Below, one piece after another: positions 59,538 through 64,000 of a DNA stretch of 64,000 bases (its first letter is position 1; the number at the start of each line of letters is the position of its first letter). Below the pieces are notes generated by a model that saw nothing but the letters and a program-made list of their open reading frames with translations, ran no database searches and was not told the DNA's origin. The stretch is from JACKJA01 sp050297015 (GTDB lineage: Bacteria; Pseudomonadota; Alphaproteobacteria; Micavibrionales; Micavibrionaceae), in the NCBI GenBank assembly GCA_050297015.1, contig JBNKRZ010000005.1, positions 62,001-126,000 of the forward strand, read 5' to 3'. Position numbers and translations under genes: made by a program.

Positions 59538-60425
59538 ATGAGTTTTATTTTAACCCTTGTTGCTTCCGATAAGCCGCTTTCCGCCGGGCATCTGGCGGGG
59601 GTGGAGCGCTTTTGTGATTTGCAAGGCCTCGGCCAGCAAGGCGACCCACATTGGCAGGAAGCGCACAAAGCCGCCGATATTCTTATCACCCATAAGCCGG
59701 ACATGGCGCAGATTCATGATTTGCGTGAGGCGCTGGATACAGACCGGATTGATCTGTTTGTGACAACGATCGCCGCCCGCAAACGCGGGGCCAAAAAGCT
59801 TTTGATCTGTGATATGGATGCCACCATCGTCACCGGGGAAACGCTGGACGAAATCGCCGTCGAAGCCGGGATTGGGGAAAAAGTATCGGACATCACCGCC
59901 CGTGCCATGCGCGGCGAGCTGGATTTCAAAGCGGCACTGGATGAGCGCGTCGGGCTTCTGAGGGATCACCCCTCGTCCCTGCTCGATACGGTTTTAGAAC
60001 AAACGGTTTTAAGCAAAGGGGCCAAGACGCTTGTTGCCAAGATGAAGGACAGTGGCGCGACATGTGTTCTGGTTTCGGGCGGGTTTACGTTCTTTACTGG
60101 GGCGGTGGCGGATATGTGCGGCTTTCATCACCATCACGGCAATATTCTCGATGTTAGCGATAACAAATTAACCGGGACGGTTACACCGCCGATTCTGGAC
60201 AAAACCGCCAAGCTTAATTTCCTAAAATCCTATACGCGGGAGCTGGGCATAGATCTTGCCGATACGCTGGCGCTGGGTGACGGGGCTAACGATCTTCCGA
60301 TGTTAGAGGCGGCGGGTCTGGGGATCGGCTATCATCCCAAACCGCTGGTGGCAAAAAGTTTGCCGGGTTGCATCATCCACGGTGACTTAACTGCGGCGCT
60401 CTATGCGCAGGGCATCAAACCTTAA
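59538..60425 (+). CDS. serB: Phosphoserine phosphatase
   Basis: This HAD-family enzyme makes serine from phosphoserine. The catalytic DxDxT is Asp92-Met-Asp94-Ala-Thr96 in CDMDATIVTGETLDEI; VSGGFTFFTG and the metal loop ALGDGANDLPML follow. The N-terminal 75 residues are a short ACT-like region, as in proteobacterial SerB. The stop overlaps convergent gmk by four bases. Confidence 0.96.
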   Translation: MSFILTLVASDKPLSAGHLAGVERFCDLQGLGQQGDPHWQEAHKAADILITHKPDMAQIHDLREALDTDRIDLFVTTIAARKRGAKKLLICDMDATIVTGETLDEIAVEAGIGEKVSDITARAMRGELDFKAALDERVGLLRDHPSSLLDTVLEQTVLSKGAKTLVAKMKDSGATCVLVSGGFTFFTGAVADMCGFHHHHGNILDVSDNKLTGTVTPPILDKTAKLNFLKSYTRELGIDLADTLALGDGANDLPMLEAAGLGIGYHPKPLVAKSLPGCIIHGDLTAALYAQGIKP

Positions 60426-61060
60426 AGCTCATCTTTAAGAGTCCGAACGAAACCAGACAGTCCAACTACGCGTGGGCGTTTGAGGCGCTCAGCATCCAAA
60501 ATCATTTGCACCTTGTCCAGCGTAGCGTCGATATCCTCGTTAATCAGAACATAATCATATTCGGAGTAGTGAGAGATTTCATCCGATGCCTTGGATAAGC
60601 GATAACGGATTGTCTCTTCGGTATCCTGCGCCCGCGCGCGCAGACGGCGTTCCAGCTCCTTACCCGACGGTGGCAGGATAAAAACCGTTACAAGATCATC
60701 GCGCGCGATTTCCGCCAGTTGTTGCGTGCCCTGCCAATCAATGTCGAAAATAACATCCTTTCCGGCTTGCAAGGCTGCTTCAACCGGGGCGCGGGGCGTG
60801 CCATAGAAATGTTTGAACACTTGCGCATATTCCAGCATCTCACCGCCGTCGATCATTTTTTGAAATGTTGACTCATCAACAAAATGGTAATCCTGTCCGC
60901 CGACCTCACCGGGGCGCCGGGGCCGTGTGGTGGCCGAAACCGAAACGTCCAGATCGGTGTTTTGTTTAAGCAACGCCCGCGTCAAGGTTGTCTTCCCCGC
61001 CCCCGATGGCGATGATAAGACAAACATTAAACCCCGGCGCTGTAGATTCGATTGCGGCAT
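60422..61060 (-). CDS. gmk: Guanylate kinase
   Basis: The 212-residue kinase phosphorylates GMP to GDP. The P-loop is SGAGKTT (residues 19-25), then SATTRPRRPGEVGGQDYHFV and the GMP-binding YGTPRAPVEAALQAGKDVIFDIDWQG. The C-terminal half is normal. A RBS AAGGGAAAC lies upstream of the ATG. Confidence 0.97.
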   Translation of the reverse strand: MPQSNLQRRGLMFVLSSPSGAGKTTLTRALLKQNTDLDVSVSATTRPRRPGEVGGQDYHFVDESTFQKMIDGGEMLEYAQVFKHFYGTPRAPVEAALQAGKDVIFDIDWQGTQQLAEIARDDLVTVFILPPSGKELERRLRARAQDTEETIRYRLSKASDEISHYSEYDYVLINEDIDATLDKVQMILDAERLKRPRVVGLSGFVRTLKDEL

Positions 61061-61129
61061 AGTTTCCCTTTATTGTTTTTGTTATTTTAGCGATTGCCTC
61101 GCTCAAGTCCATGCTTCATTCTGATAGAT

Positions 61130-62317
61130 ATGAAAGATATTCTATATAAAGCTTTTATTTTGCCGCTGTCTTCCCCGGATATGCTGCGTATTTACTTGAT
61201 AACGATTTTGGGGATTATCGGATTTAACGGCGTTAATCTCTATCTGGCTTTTAACTATGCGGGGCTGTCTGCCGGGCCGCTCATAGCCTATTTCACGCCG
61301 CGCTTTCTGGGCGGCAATGTGTTGTTATTTCCCGTTTTGTTTACCTTAATGAAAAAATTGCCGGGGCCGGCTTTTTTCCTGATTGTTATGGGATTGTATA
61401 TCATCAGCCTGACGGGCATCGTTTTTATCATTCCCCTTATAAGCGATGAAATACTCTCGGCCCTTTTGGTAGGATTTTTCACTACATTTTCCAGTGTGCC
61501 GTTCTGGTGCGTATTTCATGCGATGATGGCCAAGAACACTACGGAAGCCAATCGTGGAAATGAAGTCGCTGTCTCTCAGCTTGGCATATATATTGGAAAC
61601 ATTATCGGATCGCTTCTTGGTGGGGCGGCCATCGCCCTTTTATCGGGAATCGGATTTGTCATTTTTTCTTATGCCTGTTTGTTTATGGCGACCATGCTTT
61701 TGTTGCAATTTCTTCTATTTGCCCGTGGTGATTGGCCAGCGCACCAAAAGCGCCTAGCTGGGCAAGGGCCAATCCATGCTTTTTTTAAAAAACCACGCCG
61801 GACTTTGAATACTGTCATGCAAGGGACATACAGTTTCGCCGCGCAATTCTTCACCCCAGTCTGGCTTAAATTCATTGGTCTTGGCGGTCTGGGGATCGGC
61901 TTGTTTTCCGCTGCGCAATTGATATTAAAGATCATCCTTTCTCCCATCGCGGGCCATTGGACCAATCAGCGCCGTGGCCGGGAAACGCAGTGGGGCGCTA
62001 CGATAAAAGCCATAGGATGGATGCCATGGATGTTTACGCTTTCGCCGTGGTGCCTTGTATGGTTTAGCCTTTTTCAAAGCTTAGGCGGCCATATGTTCTC
62101 CGTCGGTCTGAATAGTCGCTGGTATGACGACCAAACTCTGGAGGGGTTGGCTGCGCGGGAAATGTCTTTGGGGATCGGGCGTTTCCTGACTTTGATCGTA
62201 GCCGTTCCTTTGCTGTATTATTCCGTGACCGGATTTTTCATTTTTGCTTTCCTGTTAAGCATTCTAATGATAGGAAGCGCAATTTTTGAGAGTAAAGGAT
62301 TAAAACAAATACCATGA
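61130..62317 (+). CDS. MFS-type membrane transporter
   Basis: From ATG 61130 (MKDILYKAF), 395 residues give about 11-12 membrane helices with no soluble domain. Polar spacing (RRTLNTVMQGTY and NQRRGRETQWGA) fits the loops between helix bundles of MFS carriers. The substrate is not predictable. An upstream TTG would add 12 residues. The SDR gene overlaps by four bases (ATGA), so both are coupled. Confidence 0.75.
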   Translation: MKDILYKAFILPLSSPDMLRIYLITILGIIGFNGVNLYLAFNYAGLSAGPLIAYFTPRFLGGNVLLFPVLFTLMKKLPGPAFFLIVMGLYIISLTGIVFIIPLISDEILSALLVGFFTTFSSVPFWCVFHAMMAKNTTEANRGNEVAVSQLGIYIGNIIGSLLGGAAIALLSGIGFVIFSYACLFMATMLLLQFLLFARGDWPAHQKRLAGQGPIHAFFKKPRRTLNTVMQGTYSFAAQFFTPVWLKFIGLGGLGIGLFSAAQLILKIILSPIAGHWTNQRRGRETQWGATIKAIGWMPWMFTLSPWCLVWFSLFQSLGGHMFSVGLNSRWYDDQTLEGLAAREMSLGIGRFLTLIVAVPLLYYSVTGFFIFAFLLSILMIGSAIFESKGLKQIP

Positions 62318-63099
62318 CCATTCGCTCCATTTTGATTACAGGCGCTTCAAGCGGTATCGGCGCAGCTCTGGCGCAACATTACGCTGCGGATGGCGTGACG
62401 CTTTTTCTCGGCGGGCGTAATGAAGCGCGGCTTGGTATGGTTGCTCAAAAATGCCGGGATAAAGGCGCTACGGTTTATGTGGATTCTATTGATGTCACCG
62501 ACCGCGCGGCGATGGAGGAATGGATTGCGGGGGCGGATGATTCCCGTTCACTTGATCTGGTGATCGCCAATGCCGGAATCTCTGCGGGAGCAAGCGGCTT
62601 ATATACAGCCGAAGATTCAAAACTTTTCCGCCGTATCTTTGATGTAAATTGGGGCGGCATCCTCAATACGGTCGAACCAATTATGCCGCGCATGATTGAG
62701 CGAGGCCGTGGCCAGATTGCCTTGATGAGTTCACTGGCCGGGTTTTCAGGCTGGCCGGGGGCTGTGGCTTATAGCGCCTCAAAAGGGGTGGTGCGCCTAT
62801 ATGGCGAAGGGCTGCGCGGCGCTCTTATGAGACGGGGCGTAAAGGTCAATGTCATTTGCCCCGGTTTTATCAAAACACCACTGACGGATGTAAACCCTTT
62901 CCCGATGCCGTTCTTAATGACAGCGGAACGTGGTGCGCAAATTATCGCACGGGCCCTTGCACGTAACAAAGGCCGTATAGCTTTTCCCTGGCCGATGTAT
63001 CTTTTGAGCGGTTTTATTGGATTATTGCCTTATACGTTGATGCAGCGTTTATTGGCACATGCACCGCAAAAGCCCGACGCGCCGCTTGATGATATTTAG
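62314..63099 (+). CDS. Short-chain dehydrogenase/reductase
   Basis: The classical SDR motifs are present: TGASSGIG for the cofactor, NAG in IANAGISAG, and the active-site Ser and YxxxK in YSASKGVVRLY. At 261 residues the length is normal, but the C-terminal 40 residues carry a hydrophobic helix (FPWPMYLLSGFIGLLPYTLMQRLL) that may touch the membrane. Substrate unknown. The TAG stop codon is the first three bases of the MITE-like element that follows. Confidence 0.9.
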   Translation: MTIRSILITGASSGIGAALAQHYAADGVTLFLGGRNEARLGMVAQKCRDKGATVYVDSIDVTDRAAMEEWIAGADDSRSLDLVIANAGISAGASGLYTAEDSKLFRRIFDVNWGGILNTVEPIMPRMIERGRGQIALMSSLAGFSGWPGAVAYSASKGVVRLYGEGLRGALMRRGVKVNVICPGFIKTPLTDVNPFPMPFLMTAERGAQIIARALARNKGRIAFPWPMYLLSGFIGLLPYTLMQRLLAHAPQKPDAPLDDI

Positions 63100-63242
63100 A
63101 TACTGTAGTCACATGTTATGTACATTTCTGCGCAAGCAGGTTTTTGATGAATGTGCGCGAAAAATGCGCAGAGCATAGCCATAGCTACGGTTAAGCATTT
63201 TGAGCGAACAGAAATATGCATAACATGTGACTACAGTATCTA
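63097..63242. mobile_element. MITE-like element with 24-bp perfect terminal inverted repeats
   Basis: The ends read tagatactgtagtcacatgt tatg on the left and its exact complement on the right, continuing imperfectly to about 34 bases. The 146-base element holds no gene. A related end is found at 35433 after the punA gene, again with TAG providing the stop codon. No transposase is seen nearby, so it would depend on one elsewhere. Confidence 0.65.
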
Positions 63243-63376
63243 AAATAACATATTGTTAAAAAAAGATTTTTTAGAACATTTGTTTTGAAATTGCTTTTAT
63301 TATTTGTTTTTGTGCTATAGTTAAGCGGCGTGTGTTGAAACACTTTTGAAATCCGCAGCAAAGAGAGAGACAGACT

Positions 63377-63721
63377 TTGAGACCGGATATGGATATGGAA
63401 GAGTTAAAAGAAAATATACATCAGGCTGCCTGCCTTATGAAAGCGTTGAGCAACGAACGACGTTTGTCGATCGTTTGCGCTTTGCATGAGGGTGAAAAAA
63501 ATGTTGGTGAGCTTGAAAAAATTATCGGGATTAGCCAATCCGCTCTCTCACAACATTTAGCGAGATTACGACGGGATAAGGTCGTGAATACCCGCCGTGA
63601 AGCGCAGACGATTTATTATTCGATTGGCACCGCCGCCGCTAAATCTTTGTTGAAATGTCTGTGTGACATTTATGACCCTGATAATACTATGAAATCTTGC
63701 TTCGAGCGTGATTGTTCTTAA
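63377..63721 (+). CDS. ArsR-family regulator, BigR/SqrR-like
   Basis: The 114-residue protein has the winged helix of ArsR regulators with recognition helix ISQSALSQHLARLRRDKVV and the wing TRREAQTIYYSIG. This wording matches the BigR/SqrR/YgaV branch, which senses sulfide or persulfide through two conserved cysteines. Candidate cysteines are in AACLMKAL, SIVCAL and LKCLCDIYD, plus two near the end. It could start at TTG 63377 (RBS AGAGAGA) or ATG 63389. It overlaps convergently with the GT9 gene. Confidence 0.85.
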   Translation: MRPDMDMEELKENIHQAACLMKALSNERRLSIVCALHEGEKNVGELEKIIGISQSALSQHLARLRRDKVVNTRREAQTIYYSIGTAAAKSLLKCLCDIYDPDNTMKSCFERDCS

Positions 63722-64000
63722 GTTGTTAATTCATCGAATATCTTCATTACTTCATCAACAGATAAATCATCCAGTTTTTCACGTTGTATCGTTTGAACAT
63801 GCGCACCCAAAGGAGCGTGGTGCGTAGGGTTGCTGGCGCTTGAAAACAAAACAAGAGACGGACATCCGGTCGGCCCGATAAAGTGCATTGGTCCCGTATC
63901 ATTACCAATTGCGCCACTAGCATCGCGCGCCAGTGCCGGAAGATCCAGCAAGGCCGTTTTGCCCGTTAGGTCGAGCGTTGCCGGGCAGGTTTCTTTGATA
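63718..64000 (-). CDS. Family 9 glycosyltransferase (heptosyltransferase-like), 3' part
   Basis: The frame is open to the window edge, so the start is missing. The C-terminal part shows the GT9 donor site GNDTGPMHFIGPTGCPSLVLF and LTGKTALLDLPALARDASGAIGNDTG, as in ADP-heptose:LPS heptosyltransferases and related enzymes. Such enzymes build the lipopolysaccharide core at the inner membrane. It converges with the ArsR gene. Confidence 0.85.
   Translation of the reverse strand, partial: IKETCPATLDLTGKTALLDLPALARDASGAIGNDTGPMHFIGPTGCPSLVLFSSASNPTHHAPLGAHVQTIQREKLDDLSVDEVMKIFDELTT

Noticed and set aside
63097..63242. Rho-independent terminator for the SDR gene
   Set aside because: The inverted repeats are far too long and separated by about 80-100 bases, and no T-run follows; a MITE-like element fits better.

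Overview
The window reads as chromosomal DNA of a Gram-negative alphaproteobacterium. Supporting signs are the leuS-lptE-holA gene set, thrC followed by an M16 (mitochondrial-processing-like) peptidase, surA next to rsmA, two probable outer-membrane barrel proteins flanking unrelated genes, and alphaproteobacterial-style dispersed palindromic repeats (ends reading cgtcattgcgag / ctcgcaatgacg). I cannot fix the order or genus. I saw no rRNA, tRNA, CRISPR array or intact insertion sequence.

Region 1 (1-17.0 kb) is the striking part. After the 3' end of a short alanyl-tRNA synthetase and an oppositely oriented outer-membrane protein, nine genes run in one direction from 1,721 to 17,004: an Fe-S/flavin oxidoreductase with an apparently permuted fold, a periplasmic Sel1/ankyrin-repeat protein, a histidine-rich membrane protein resembling a b-type cytochrome, a membrane-anchored 23-heme c-type cytochrome, a secreted 24-heme cytochrome built of near-identical repeats, a TPR plus beta-barrel protein, a fused ResB-CcsA (System II) cytochrome c synthase, a DUF6502 protein and a DUF5666 protein. 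Together they look like a self-contained module that moves electrons from the cytoplasm across both membranes, carrying its own heme-attachment machinery. This is the best candidate for an undescribed system; the electron path is inferred, not shown.

Region 2 (17.0-20.9 kb, minus strand) holds the oxygen-independent ribonucleotide reductase nrdD and its activase nrdG, separated by a VOC-fold gene. A well-spaced pair of NrdR-like boxes precedes nrdD. This fits life with little or no oxygen, where an external electron acceptor pathway would be useful.

Region 3 (21-41 kb) is mostly housekeeping: a BaiN-type flavoprotein, M16 peptidase / antiporter / thrC operon, M32 carboxypeptidase, a PEP-CTERM-type acyltransferase with a structured leader, a GT4 glycosyltransferase, yaaA, a ParD/RelE-like toxin-antitoxin pair, a frameshifted small gene, guaA, gpt, purine nucleoside phosphorylase, metF and metE.

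Region 4 (39.6-45.8 kb, minus strand) is leuS-lptE-holA, interrupted by a methyltransferase that resembles the methionine S-methyltransferase (MMT/MmtN) family and a homocysteine S-methyltransferase: together a possible S-methylmethionine cycle. A palindromic repeat appears inserted in frame into the start of lptE.

Region 5 (45.9-64 kb) contains a large unknown protein with an internally duplicated domain, rsmA, surA, a porin, uvrD, a diguanylate cyclase, an LprI-like protein, unknown proteins, yifB, a HIT protein, panD, serB, gmk, an MFS transporter, a short-chain dehydrogenase, a MITE-like element, a BigR/SqrR-like ArsR regulator and the end of a family 9 glycosyltransferase. At least four families of palindromic repeats are scattered through the gaps, and some supply start-proximal codons or stop codons to neighbouring genes.
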